This document shows positions 12,601 to 27,600 of a stretch of DNA of 64,000 bases, in pieces. The stretch is from Dastarcus helophoroides (lineage: Eukaryota > Arthropoda > Insecta > Coleoptera > Bothrideridae), in the NCBI GenBank assembly GCA_028583605.1, contig CM053330.1, positions 18,501,539-18,565,538 on the forward strand, read 5' to 3'. How positions within the stretch are numbered: the first letter of the stretch is position 1; the number at the start of each line of letters is the position of its first letter. Made by a program: the position numbers and the translations under genes. A model generated the notes under the pieces. That model searched no databases and was not told where the DNA came from. It saw nothing but the letters and a program-made list of their open reading frames with translations.

Positions 12601-15600
12601 CTCTTTTTAAATATGAATGTATGTATGTTAACTATTGTCTATTTCATTTTATACAGTACAATGACATTAATAACCGAAATATGTCACTTTAAATCAAAAG
12701 AAGATAATAATGTATATATTAATGAAGAATTTAATTAACACTGTAGAGTTTAAGGAATTATACACAGCAAGTAAAAAGTATGAAACTATGCAAATAAAGC
12801 GGAAATCGCTGAATTTGTAAAATAAAAATCCTCGTACAGATCGATTTTGATTTTTAAAGTGCATCTTTCCTGATAGTTGTCATTCGTTTTCGAATTATGA
12901 GGTCATCGTCATTTTTTTTAATGCTACCCCAATATTTTCTTCATAGGACTTAGATTGTGGGTGAAATTGTGATTCCAATGATATGTAACTTTAATATTAT
13001 CATTGATTTTTTGAGATATTTGTATAAACAAAAAAATCAAAATTGTGTTAATCAAGGTGAATTGATTGAAATTTTGTATATAATATCAGTTAAAATAGGT
13101 TTTAAAATCGCCGCATGGGTACTGTTTGGCATAATCCTAACTGAAATAAAAAATCATAGAGAATATTGCGCATCATGTATGACGTTCTATAGCTCTAATC
13201 TCCACGTTAATTAGGGAAAACTAATACAATTCAAAAAAATCAGAAGATCGTGCTGCCAACAGCTTCCCTTCCACCGATCCATCTGATAAAATATCGCTCA
13301 AATAACTTGGGATCATCATCATTAGTAATAGCATCATCGTTACTATAGGTTATTGTTTGGTGATCTTCGGTTAGGAACATAAGAATCGGAATTAATAAAC
13401 TCGTAAGAAATCTAGATATTTCCTTGCTGCTGACGCAGAATGATTCCAATATTCAATAATCTATATTGCTAGCCTAATTCTTTGTGTATTTGTTTCCTCT
13501 AAATATCGCGTAATTTTAGCACTAATTTTATCAAAAATTACCTAGACAATACATAAATAACAGATTAAAATGCATAAAACGACATTAAACTATAATAATT
13601 AAGAAAGTGTTTCGCGATCAGATGGTTTCCTTTTGAAGATATAACTGATTTGTTAACAGAGAGTTTACCTAAGTATTCTTTTGATATTAAAAGGGCAACA
13701 TTAAATGAAACTTATTTGTGAGCGATTTGATTTTAAGAAATTTATAATTAAAATGTACCTTTAATAATGTTTTTTAAAAGAAACTTAACAAATAAGGAAT
13801 TTTTGTACACCTGCAGCCATATTACTGAGAAAATAAATAACAGCCGAGCATGCAATTTTCAAAGCCCCGAAATAATAAGTCCATTGTCCTGAAACTTGGG
13901 AGATCATGAATAAAAAACATACCGGCAAATCCCAGTTCAAAGCAGCCTGCCAAATGTGCGCTGAACAATCGCCGCTTGCTGTAAGGACGAGATCCTTTGT
14001 GGGATGAAATCTTATAGAATTCACGGAGCCTGCATGACCTTGATATTGCAACAGACATCTGCTTGTTTCTATACTCCATATACAAGCACTGTGATCTGAA
14101 ATTAAATTACACGATTTGAAGCATACAACAAAACAGCCAACTAACTAGGCGAAGATAAAATGAAACTTCTAACTTTATCAAGCAATTCAGCACCTAAGAT
14201 AACGCCCTTCATAAACTTTGACTTAAAAAATTGAACACGGTATGCCGTATAAATTTTACTTCTTATATAATTTATTATAACGTTCGTGCAATAATAAAAA
14301 AGTACTTCGCCCTGCTGTTGCCTTTCGCTTTACTTATGGATACTTATAATCCATATATCATCAGCTGTCAAATACCGTTAAGATTTACCGGTAAGATTTA
14401 ATAATGAAAAGTTTTGCTTGAAGTAACCATTAACTTTTTATTATTTTTATGAAAAACAAATTTTCCAACTTTGCCACCTGCTAATACATATATTATTAGC
14501 TGGAGACTCGCTAGGAAGCTAAATGCACACAATCGTATGAACTAAGGATGTAACGAATGTTGGTTTTCCCACATTCGTGAATGCGAATATTCATTTCAAA
14601 CATTCGCGAATGCGAATGCGAATGTTGGCTGTTTCACTACCACTCGGAGAATTTTGTGAGAAACTTTTCCAGAATAAAAATATTTCTTATAGTTTTTATT
14701 TTTATTTAAATTTTGACTTCATCTCGTAATTTACAAGTAATATTTTTCTCTAAATTTCGTAAAATTATTATTCTCAACATCTTTATGCTTCTGTTAGCAT
14801 TTTAATCCAATTTTAAAAAAATAAACAAATTTTAAGAAAAAGCCTAATTTTGGTTAAAAAGTTCAATTTTAAGTAGAAATTTAGTCGAAACTTCGAGAAT
14901 AAGGCAAATTTTGAGAAACAGGTTGAATTTTCAGTCACTCAAAATTTCGAAAAAGCGCTGACATTTTTATAAAATATTTAAAATTTTAAGAGAAGAAAAT
15001 AGAATTTTGAGTATAAAGCTGTAATTTAGAAAAAAACGAATTATAACTTAAAAAATCCAGTTTTGGTATAAAGCTGGAATTTTCAGGAAATCAAATTTAA
15101 TATAAAAACCTGACTTTTTGAAAAAACTTGCTTGAAAAATATCAAAATTTCAAGAAAAATACGATTTTTTAAATAAAAATCACAAGGTTCTAAAACCCAA
15201 ATTTTGAAAAAAATATCACAATTTCGAGGAAAAGATTAAAATTTTGAGAAAAAGATCGACATTTTGAGAAAAACGTCGAAATTTAGTAAAAAGTTAGTTC
15301 CCCAGAGAAAGTCAAATGTTGTCGAAATTTCCAAAAAAGGGCGAATTTTGGGGAAAATTTCAGAAAAAAAAGACGAAATGTCAAGTAAAAGAATCGACAT
15401 TTCTTGACTGAATATTTATTTTTTAACCCTCCCGAAGTGTGACATCAGAAAATATCTACTATTGAGATAAACTGCGAAATTTTGAGAAACAAGTTGAAAT
15501 TTTGAAATTTCCAGAAGTTTTAGTCTCAACAAAAATTCAAAGTTTTCCAAAACTATGTTTCATATAAATATTATTCTAAAAACTTTTACTTTTTTAGCAA

Positions 15601-18600
15601 TTTTCCAGAAGAAGGCGAAGTTTGACAAACAAGTCGAATTTTTCAGAAAGATGAATTTAAAAAAGTCAACATTTTCAAAAAAAAATAGAATTTTGAGAAA
15701 TAACGAAATTTTAAAAAACAAAACGACGAATTTTGAGATAAAAATTCGAAATTTTAGGAAAGTCGTATTTTGATATAAGAAGTGGAACTTTAGAATGAAT
15801 TCGAAACTTCTAAAGAAAAATAGAATTTTGTGAATAAATGCGGATTTTGAGAAAAAGTCTAAATTTCGAGAAAATGTCGAAATTTCAAGAAAAGGACTAA
15901 TTTTCATTAAAAAATAAAAATTTATGGGAAAGGCTCCCGCAGTTGGGAACATAAATTTTCTGTTGGGTGTATGAACCAGGGGGAAGCAAGCGTCCCATCC
16001 TGGCATATTGTAGCGAGCTAATAGAAAAAAACGAGGGAATTTAAAAATACTTTTTATGGGGTGGAACTAGATAAACTACTGGATTAGTTATTATCTGCAA
16101 AAATGTTGTTAGCTACACTACCCATGGGCCCCCAACACTCATGATATGGATCTCTCAAGGGTTCATGAGCCCCAGTTTAGGAAACCCTTAGCAGTTGCAT
16201 TGTTATTTCATAAATAATTTCCCGTCTTATTGCCCAATACATTCGCATAATTTCTTGCGAATGCGAATATTAAAAAAGATGCGAATATTCGTTACATCAC
16301 TAGTATGAACGAAATTGAACAGAACCTGATTCTGCAATCTGCATTTTAATTCTATGCTTGCAAAGCTGCTGATTATGTTTTATTAATTTTTGATCCAACT
16401 TCGTTTCATAAATGAGAAACTACGTTTTCACTGTTACTAAACCACTTGTATTTTGACGAAAATGATAATTCATATCATGTAATTCTGAGGTTAACTTCGG
16501 AACTATGCATTTTGTTACTTGCGCCTTCTATGCGCTATATGCAAAACTAAAAAGACAGCCCCCGTAACACCAAATTTATTTTACGAATCGTAAGTATCCA
16601 AAATGAAAAAAAAACTAGAAATAGAAAATAAACATAAGATTCTCAAAAAAAAATCAAATTTCTGATAAGAAGTCGAAATATTGAATAACAGTCAAAAATT
16701 TAAGAAAAAGGTTAAATGTTAAATTAAAAATAGTATATTTTCCAAAAAAATAATTTTTAAAATTCCAAATTTTCAAAAAAGTAAAATTTTGTAAAATGGA
16801 CGAATCTTAAAATTTAAAAACGACGAAATTTGGAATTCTATAAATTTTTATGATAAATTAAAATTTTCAAGTCAGGATTTAGAAAAAAAATATATGAAAT
16901 TTTGAAAAACCTTTTTTATAAAAATCAAAATTTTCAGAAAAATCTAAATTAAAAATAATGTCGAGATTTGAAAAATTAAAATCTTTAAAAAACTCAAAAT
17001 CTTCGAAAGATCGAACTAGTTGAATGAAAAAAAAAATGAAATTTTGAAGGGCAGGAAATTTTGGAAAATAGTCAAAAATTTTTAAAAAAATTTCAAGATT
17101 TGAAAAACTCGCAATTTAAAAAAAAATCGAACTGTTTGAAATTTGTACTAATTTAATGAAAAAAAAACCTGTAATTTTAGAAGTCAGCATTTTGAAAGAA
17201 AAATTTTAAAGTGTTCCAAAATTTCAAAACATTAGAAAATTTGAAACAAAGGAAATACTACATTTAAAAATAAAAAAAAAATTCAAATAATTCCGAATTT
17301 TCGAAATAATCAAAATTTTAGTTTTGAAATTTTTAAAGAATAATTAAAATTTTGAAAAAAGACGAATATTAAAAAAAATGGTCGACATTTTGGAAAATCT
17401 CAAAATTTTGATAAACAGTTGCAATTTCCAAAAAAGTCAACATTCCCAAAAAAAGTCGAATTTTTGAAAAACCCGAAAATTTTGCAAAGTCGAAAATTTC
17501 AAAATAGCAGTACTTAATTTTGAAACGATGTCGATATTTGCAAAACTTCGAAATTTTCAAACGTCATAATGGTGTTTATTTATAAAAAATTGTAATTTGA
17601 AAGAAGTAAAAATTTTCAAAGTAATTCGAATTTTGGAAAAATCTCGATATTTTAAAAAATAATCGAAACTTAAAAAAAGACAAAATGTTGAGATTTGCAA
17701 AAATCGAAATTTTAAAAAAAAATCTCATGCTAATGGTCAAAATGAAAATTGAAATTTTGAAAAAGGTGCAAATTTTCAAAAAATTAAAATTTTCAAATAA
17801 TCAAAATTTTGAGAAAAAATATCGAAAAATTAAGAAAATTACATTTATAAAAAAAATCGAAGTTATCGATATCTTGGAAAAATGTCGAGATTTAAAAAAA
17901 TTCAAAATTTTCTAAACCTTTGAAATTTTGAAAAAATAAAAAAATTGCGCAAAAGTCGAAATTTTAAAGAATAATTGAAATTTAAATAAAAGTCAAATTT
18001 AGAAGGGATAATCGAAATGTTTAAAAATATATTTTCAAAATATCTCGGTAGTTTAAATAAAGTCTAATTTTAAAAAACAGCGCGAAATTTAAAAATAATT
18101 AAAAATTTTGAAAAGGGGTAGAGTTTCAAAAAAATTTCGAAGCATTCAAAAAATATAAATTTCAAAAGAGGTTGAAGTTTTGAAATAAAGGAGAGATTAA
18201 AAAAATCAGCATTTAAATAATTTAACATTTTCAGAAAAAGGTAGGGATTTTCAAATACTGTTAAAATTTAAAAAAATTTCGCAACTTTTAAAAAAGTCGA
18301 AAGTTAAAAAGACTAAAAAATTTGAAAAAAGCGAAAAGTATTAAGATAAATCGAAACTTTGAAAAAATGTAGATATAATCAAAGTCAAGTTTTAAAAAAA
18401 CGAAAAATCTAAATTTTGAAGCCTCGAAATTATCAAAAAATATTGACATTTTCCAAGCAGTTGAAATTTTCGAAAAAGTCAAAATTTTGAAAACTGTAGA
18501 AATCAAAATTTTTATACCTATTAATGTAACGAGATTATTAGACGATTTATAATAATCGAGGACGTGGCCACGTCCGAGATTGTTTAAATCGCTAATAATC

Positions 18601-21600
18601 CAGTTGCATTCAAAGCTTTATCGTATCTTTGACAACGATGACATAAAAAATCAACAAATTTTTAAACTGAAATTTGCATCTAGAGTATTATGATAGGTAA
18701 CTAACGTATTATAATTGTAACTAGTTAATACGAAGCTGCTCTAATATTATCATCAATAAAGATTTAACTTAAAGGACACTTAATTTTCAAAAATACGATA
18801 AAAAATGTAAAAACATTTAGAAACGGCTTCACTCAAAAAAAAATTGAAAGTTAAAAAAGGAGAAATTTTGAAAATCTGCCGAAGATTTGGATTAAAGTCG
18901 AAATTGTTGAAAAAAAATTGAATTTTGAAATGAGTGGAATTTTTTTAAAGTCGAATTTTCAAGTCAAATTTTGAAAAAACTTGGAATTTGGAAAAATTCA
19001 ACCTTTTAAAAAACCTCATATTTTCAAGGAAAGGCAAAATGTTCAAAAAAAGTCATAATTATCAAAAGGTGACATTTTAAAAAAGACGACGTTTTCTATT
19101 TTTAATTGTATCGTATAGTTGATAAAAATATATTTTCAGTGGGGGCGCAGGTGGAGTGTTACAAATTAAAACTGCGAAAAGTTGACCAACGGACAATGGA
19201 ATCTAAATTTTGAAACCTCGAAATTTTCAAAAAATATTGAAATTTTCAAAAAAGTTGAAATTTTCAAAACTGAAATTCTGTAATAAAATCGAAATTTTGA
19301 AAAATATAAAAAACATTCAGCACACCTCTTCATTTCCCGAAAAATTGAAAGTTAAAACAAAATTTTAAAAGTCGAAATTTTGAAAATAGGCCGAAATATT
19401 TAAATTAAAGTAGAAATTGTTTAAAAAATTTGAATTTTGAAATAGATGTATTTTTTTAAAGTGGAAGTTTTAAAAAAATAAATTTTGAAAAACCTTGAAA
19501 TTTAGAAAAAATCAAACCTTTCAAAAAACCTTATATTTTCAAGCAATGTCAAAGTTTTCAAAAAGTGAAATTTAAAAAAAAACATATTTTATTTTTAATT
19601 GCATTGTACAGTTGATAAAAATATTTTTTCAATGAAGGGAGAGGTGGAGCATTGCAACTTGAGACTGTGAAAACTTGAAAGAACAAATGAATTAAATAAG
19701 AAGTAGATTTATACTTCAAAGGATATTTTCTTTAACATCTCCTGCGCCTCCCTTGGATAGCGCGTCCCACGGATTGGAAAGTCCTGTTATAAAGGGTGAT
19801 CCATTTATTTTTGCGAACTTTTTAAAAAAAAAACACCTTATGTGCTTGCAAATTTCCATTTACTTATTCCAAAAGTATGTTTAATTACAATTAAAAAAGG
19901 TATGCTTCTTCCGGGATTGGAAGGTGTCGTACAACGCGATGAACAGGAGTCTTTTGATCTTGTTATCTCTCCAAAGTTCAACAGATTTAATTACACTAAA
20001 AATGTTGCTACAGGTTTGCACAACTCTTTCATGTACAAAAATAAAATAAATGTTTTTGACTATGACAAAGAATAGATGTCATCGATGTGTTTTCATATGT
20101 AGCAGACGTAAAAGATCAAAGTTTTGTTAACTTCCAAGGAAAAGTAAATTTATCAAGACGGAAAGAGTATAAATAAGTTAAAATAAATATTTGTAGTGGC
20201 TGGTTGCTCTTGATTAAATTTAAACGGAAGAGAGAACAACATCCAAGAAAAATAGTAGGAAAAAAATGCGGAAATTATTTAAGAATTTATTGCTTGAAAA
20301 TGTATCTAAAGAAAATTATTTCAAACGTTGAAAGATAATTAGAATAATGAATTAAAATGATTTGCCTGTTCGCACGATACCTTACATGTTTGCAAATTTC
20401 GAACTAGGGCATCATGCAAGATGCAATAAATTTAATGGTTATTTGCATTTTACCTTCACAAAGAACTAGAAATATGTAAAGCAGTTCTTGAGAATTTTAT
20501 ATTTATGGGCGTCTCAAGGATATTACTTTATTAGGTTATGCAAGTATCCCTGAAGAAGTAAAAAAAATTACTTCTTGCAATTTTACTTTATAAAAAAGTA
20601 CCCTATAATTGATTAATCCCATTATCTAACGTAGCATTGTAATGGAGTTAAACATTTCTGCGAATCCGAAATTAAAGTTAATTTGTGTGTCTTCCCAATT
20701 AGAGATCGATACATGTGTCATGAAAGGTCCATCCCTTATTAATATTCGTGAGATTACTGTAACAGGTCAAGGTTAATTATTTTACCTTGTAAATAATGAA
20801 TAGTGTAAAGGGTGAAATTTATAAATCGATATATAACTTAGAAGTTTTCTTGTTCTACAACTGTAAGCTGCATTAAAATTCAGATACTAATCTTTAAATC
20901 GATAAAAAGTACATCATCAGTCATTAAATTTAAACATTTATGAAATCGAGTTCTACTTTTATTCAGTTGACATTCTTTTAAAACAGATCAAATGAGTTCA
21001 ACACCTACCCTTTTAGAGGTTTTATTATATTAAAATAGTTACTCCTCCATATACGTGTACCCACACAATTTTCTAGATATTTATAACTTTTAACTGTCCA
21101 ATAAAACTGTAATTAGATTTAATGTTCAACTTACGTCTTTCGTGGGTATGTCGAAAGTAGATAAAGAAATACAAATACAAACATAATGCGAAATAGCGCT
21201 TACCTGTTTGGTCTAGATTACACAAAAAATTTGTTTTTATAGGGCTCGTCCGGTGAAAAGCACGAAATTACCACAAAATTCCAGACAAACCCCAGACTGC
21301 ATTAGTTGTTTTTATGTGTAGCGTTCATAATAAATTCGGTTCATTTACTATTTCAAACATAGAATATTCTAAAACTTCCAATATATTTAGTATTTAACAT
21401 ATCTTACAAATTATACACATACGTAATCCATGTCGCATAATGTTAATTACCTCTTTCAAAAATTGACATTAATAACTAGAGAGCCCTGATAGTAAGGCAA
21501 TTAAATGCCCAATACCTGCATAATTTGGTTTTTTTCTTACTTAATTCGCTTGTTTTGTTCGTTTATGCCTTTTACAAAAAAAATTAATGGTAATGGTCTT

Positions 21601-24600
21601 AATTTTAAGTCATTTAAACTAATAAACTACCTAAGTCTAAATTTCTTATAAAAACGCAGGACTAGATACAAAAACGGAGTTAGATAAATAAGACATTAGC
21701 TTATTAGGAGAAAAATAGAGGATTCGCCACCAAACATCTTTACTTGTTCAATTAAGACAATTTTTTCAACAAGTGAGTGAAAGAAACTGCTATGCTTCAT
21801 ATTTATATACAAATCAATAATTAATTAAGAATGGCAAATCTCAAAACTAGAAATATAAGACTAAACTAGAACTGAATCGAGCATGCTTTACAATTTTACA
21901 CGGGGATTTCATCTGAAACTTTCTAGGAGGATCCCATCTAGGAGGATATATCGAAATGAAAATTACAAAAAAACAGAGACAGGTAGATTTTCTTTTCAAG
22001 CGGGACACATGATGACGTCAATTCTGGTGTCTTATAAGCTTTAATTTAGGGAGGGGGTAAAACATTCTTTAAGTTTAAATGGCACCCTATGTTAAGTGAT
22101 ACCTTATTTTAAAGTTTTTTCAATTCTTCTCATGATAACAAAAAACTTTTTAAATTTAGGTTTGAATATGACAAAATCGTCATTAGTAGGGGGTTGTGTT
22201 GAAAATGCGGCTGCATAAAGTGCGGCTATTGTTGAAAGTGCGGCCATTTAAAAATCGAATGGACTAATTATCTTGCCAAATGATACACCTGTGAAAATGG
22301 GAAGGTTGAAAGTGCGACCACTACATCTGCAGCGGGCCTTACCTTTATTTACTGATGATATTGGTTAGGATTGTAAAATTTAAATTTCCTAAGGATAACA
22401 TAATTTTTTCTTAGGCCTAAGCCTAAAGTTTGGTGGAACGGACTGGTCCTTGGTTATCTTCAAAAATTGAAATACAGAAGTACAGAAGAAGAAATATTCT
22501 TGGTTTCAGGGGGCAAGTTTTGTATTTCGATTTTCTAAGCCTAAAGCCTAAGAAAAAATTATATTTTTCTTAGGCTTTACGGAGATTCGAAACTGAAAAA
22601 TGTACTCATCCTATTCCATCTGTTTGACAAGCTGCTAGAATTTTATCCTTCCTGGGTGTGTAAAGTTTTTATTTAAAAAGGAAGCTATTTCTTATTCTTA
22701 AAAGTCTCTACTAACTTAAGGTTTCTTCAATTTTTATTTTATTAATCCCATAAATCGTTTATTTTTGTAATCTATGCTTTCTGGAAAAAAATTACAATGA
22801 AATATAAAGTATGTAAGATAATAAATATATCCAAGTCCGCTGAGAGATGGGGGCAAATGCCCCAGAGCCGCGCTTTAAGGGGGCCCGGTAATTAGCCATG
22901 TTAGTGTAATTCATGAATTACAAAAATGTTAAAAGTTTCTTTTTCTCAAAATGTCGTGTTAAAAACTCCGATTTTTTGCGTAACTTTGAATGATTACTCG
23001 AAATTTGAGCCCCTTTTTATCAAAATTCCATATTTATATTTTAAATTTGAATATGCTTCTATATTTCAAATGTTTCTGAAACTTTTCAGTTTAAACTTAA
23101 AAACTAGTCGTCTTCAATGCCAGCCTTTAAAAAGTCAGATTCTTTAAAAAAAATCAAAAAATGTCTGAAATAGACAATTTTTCAAAGTCATATTTACAAA
23201 AATTTGTAAATTCGAGTCAAAATTTTTAAAAAAATTTCAAATTATTCAAAAGTCAAAATTTTTAAAGGAGTCGAAAACTTAAAAAATGCTCGTTATTTTG
23301 AAAGTCAAAACTTCGAGAAAAAGTTGAAATTCGCCGTGGCGAAGGCGGAGGCGTGAACCGGTGCGTTGTCATGGTGGAAGAGCACTTTTTTTCTCGCCAA
23401 ATGGGGCCCTTTTTTCTGCAATTCGACGTCGAATCGGCCCAATAATTCGGCATAGTGTAGCCCTGTGATCGTTTTGCGCTTCTTCAGGTAGTCGACCTTG
23501 TGAATTGCAGAAAACGGAGGCCATCACCTTTCCGGCCGATAGGATAGTCTTCGCCTTCTTCGGAGCACGTTTACCGGGTGAAGTTCACTGTTTCCACTGT
23601 TCCTTGGTCTCTGGCGTGTACCAGTGGATACATGTTTCGTCGACGGTCACGAAACGACGCAGAAACTCTTTCGGATTGAGCTTAAACAGTGTCAAACACT
23701 GCTCTGAAGTGGTCTCACGGTCGCGCTTGTTGTCTGGAGTGAGCAAACGCGGCACCCATCGCGCCGACAGCTTTCTCATCCCCAAAATTTCATGCAGGAT
23801 ATGACCCACGCGGTCTTTTAAGATGCCTACTGTCTCAGCTATCTCGCGTACCTTCAATTGGCGGTTTGCCAATACGAGATCGTGGGTTTTTGTCACGTTA
23901 TCCTCCGTAGTAGTAGTTTTCAGGGCACCTGGGCGTGGCTCATCAACAATCGACGTGCACCACGCTGAAACTCGTTCAACCAATTTTTGACGGTCGCCAT
24001 CGAAGGAGAAGAGTCACCGTATACAGCATCCAAGCGCTCTTCGATTTCGCTGCGCGATTTCCCTTCCAAAAGCAAGAATCGAATCACCGACCGGAATTGT
24101 TCTTTTCCCATTTTTCTAAAATCCGCGGACTCGCCCGCTTCCACACGCGGTGAAAACAAAACTAAGGGTCCTATTCGGCTGAAATTTCGACAGTAGCGGT
24201 CTACGAGAATGTACTACACGGTATTAAATTTCTCTTGCGATAGTGGCGCCATCGGGGGGTGAAGCTAAGTACATGTCGGACCGCGCTCGTATTACATTAA
24301 GCAAGTGGAAAAAGGTGGTCTTTCTAACAAAAAGCGGGCTTTTGACAGAAAATGTAAAAATTGAGCTAATTCGATTAAATATTAAGACAAAAATTTGCGG
24401 TTGATGGAGGCGAACTACGTTTTGGGTGGATTGACCATCCCTTATCCCTCAGTTATTGACATTTCCCCCTGAGACACCCTGTATAACCATCAAGTTTAGA
24501 GAAAACTTCGACTTAACCTTCGAGTTAGTATTTTTTTTCTTGAAATTTTAACTGTAGATTTGAATGTCAAAAGTTCTAGTTTTTTAAAAATTCTAAAATA

Positions 24601-27600
24601 GTCGATTGTCCATATTTTTTTAAGCTTCAAACTGAAATACTAAATTTCGATTTTTTTTGTTGACTAAATTTAATTTCTTGGTTTCTTTCTAAAAATTTTA
24701 AGTATGACCTCAAACTTTTAACCCTTTTCTTAACATTTTAGGTTCACTTGGAAGAAAGCTTAAAATTTCGTGAAAAATTCTAAAATCCTTAAACCGAAGT
24801 CCAGGAATGACTGAAATTTTCTTTTTTGATAAATTTGTAGTTTCCAAATTGTTTCTTTTAAAAATGGTTACCGGAAAACACTTTCAAAAAGTTATCTTAA
24901 TTAATTATCAAAAATTACCGTCACTTTATTTTTTTTTTAATACATAATATAATTCTGACCATTTATTTTGTTATTTTTTGCAAATGATCAATTGCCCAAC
25001 TTGTCAAAGATTCTTCCCAGATTTAAAATCTACTTTACAAATAAATAAATTTATAACAAAATATAATTTAAAATATGATTGTCCGAAGTAAAAGTAGTAA
25101 ATAAGGTAGAACATTTTAAAATTATCGATCGACTACTCAACAATCTCAAACGAAAAAAAAAGGCATTTTTAGTAACATTATTAGTCAAATTTGCAGCATA
25201 CTAGATACCTTAAAAGATAAAGAAAATAGTTCATCATTGTCTTTATTGTGAGAACACTAAAATTGTTGGCTTTAGCTGTAGAAAGTTATCGATATTAAGC
25301 AGATACCTTAATGTTATTTTCAATAATAAATACAATTGATTCTTACGCATATAAATTTTTATGAAATCATGAATTTTTAACATTGCTCCACTCTGATATT
25401 TTATTTGTTATATGCTAAATTATATAAGTAAATATTTATAATACCGTGAATAAATACATAATGCAATATATATATAAAACGATTTATTGATTGTAAAGAA
25501 AGAAACCTTATAGTTTATAGCAACTAGAGCTCTCTACAGACAGGTATTATCACCCGCGATCTTTTTTCTCAGTGCGTTCATCTATATTTATGTGGCCGCG
25601 ATCTTTTTTATCTGTGCGTCAGTCTATCTTTATTTGGGCTAATCACCGAAACAGCTAGACAGATTTCGGTGGCACTTTTACTAAAAGACAATTTTCTTAA
25701 ACATACGTAACATAGTCAACGTCATTATTTTTCAGCCAATTCCTTTCAACACATCAATTCACTAGCTATGGAAAGAAATGAGCTACAACTCCGTTTTTTA
25801 TTAATAAAACATAAAACACCAATATGAACTTTAACCAAGTTATTTTAAATAGGAATCAAAAAAAATTCTCACAGTAAATGTATGTTATATAACATACAAA
25901 TATTGATAATACATGTAGAACGTATACCTATAATTGAATTATTTTTAGATTTCATAAAAAGAACAAAAAAAAAGTACGTATGTCATGTGTAATTACATGG
26001 TAGATCTTGCCAGAACGTAAAATAAACATAAACATGAAGCGAAAAACAAACACAAGGCAAACCCGTCTTCTAATGGATCTTGAAACGTTTTAATAATTTC
26101 GTTTCAGAGAAAAACTAGATCAGCAGGAAAATATTCCACAATTAACCATAGATCAACAAAAAAAAACCATGTAAAAAATGAAACATAACTAATTTTTATA
26201 GAGAACTTTCCTACCCAAAGTAATTAAAATTAATATTAGAATTTCAAGTAATTTCATTGAAGAAATAAAATAAATCAGAAATTTCATAGTCATGTAATGT
26301 ACAGCAATTAATTTGCTAATAATTCCTCCATAACATGTCAATGATGGTAAACATATAAACAAATTTTCGCGACGTAGAAAATTAATTAAGGTTACAACTT
26401 CCAAACTACATTTTTGCATAGAAAATGTTGACTGAGTAGTGACCTTGTAGCTTTAATGTAACATTGTCCAAAACTTCTGTACCCAATTTATAAATAATTT
26501 ATTAAATTTGTTAAGTTCAAGCTGTGGCGATTATGAAATATTTTGGCCATGACCTTGTGCACTAAATTTCGTTTTACCTATCCGAATGGATTTATGAATT
26601 TGAGATTGAATGATAGCGGAAAAACAAACCCCTATAACCTTCGACATGTACATTTTACGAAAAAATACGCATCATTATTTAAGCAGTGGCAGTTTTTTAA
26701 TACTACGATTTCAAAGAATATCAAGTTGAATTGATAAATAACATGAAATCCAAATTGCTATTTCAGGAATAAATATGATGACTTTTTTTAAATAAAATGT
26801 GTATGTGAGGTGTAACAGAATCACGGTACACTCCCTATGCAGAATGCCTCACTGAACCACATGGGTATCTTATTTTTAGTAGAGATAGGAAATATGTTAA
26901 ATGGGAAAAATAGTGCGGGATTTTATGCCTATCAACTGCATACAGGCTTATTTAGATTTTATTTAAAAGAATGAAAAAATTTCCGAAAATCATTGCAACT
27001 TTTATTAAAATATTGGCCTAAATGTGAAAACATTTCCGCTTAAAAAAATAAATATATTTTGGGAAAAGAGACGTAACTTACAGAATAAGACAAATGTCCA
27101 GAAAAGGGTTGCAATTTCCAAAACTGTTTTTTTTTTTGTTCAAATGACATAGTTTTGGAATTTGGAGAAAAAAAATTTAAATTATACTTAGTATATTTTG
27201 TTATTATCAATTTTTTTTTGGCCCATTTTCGTGAAAATAGAAACGAATTTTAAAGAAAGAAATCCAAATTCCAAGAAACGAAAAATGTGAAATTTTAAGT
27301 TAAGTCAACTTTGTGGAAGAAGGAACTGACGAAGCAAAAACCAAAACCGATATAAATGTTTTGGACAATTTCGAATGTAATTTAAAATAATTTTTCTAAT
27401 TCCAGAATCGACGACTGTTTTTTTATGCGACTTAACTTATGAGACAAAATAGCTGCTAAGTGAACTGACCTAATTAACTATTGCGACGGCCACTAATTTG
27501 ATAACGAAGGCTTCCACGGCAGTCAGTACAGGATATACTTCTTCCGGGATTGGACCGTGTCAAAGAACTACTAAAAGTGTTCGACGTTTCGCCCACCATC

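Noticed and set aside
13240..13449. Possible extra WDR37 exon on the minus strand
   Set aside because: Exons 4 and 5 already join in phase with continuous family similarity. This frame has no WD40 character.
14300..14370. Minus-strand CTGATGA with a long hairpin, considered as another hammerhead
   Set aside because: The hairpin is followed by AGTAAAG rather than GAAA, and there is no matching stem I or cleavage triplet.
15560..16006. 148-codon open frame on the minus strand
   Set aside because: It is rich in Phe, Ile, Lys and Ser because it reads through the AT-rich array inside the hAT element. It has no family motif and no splice context.
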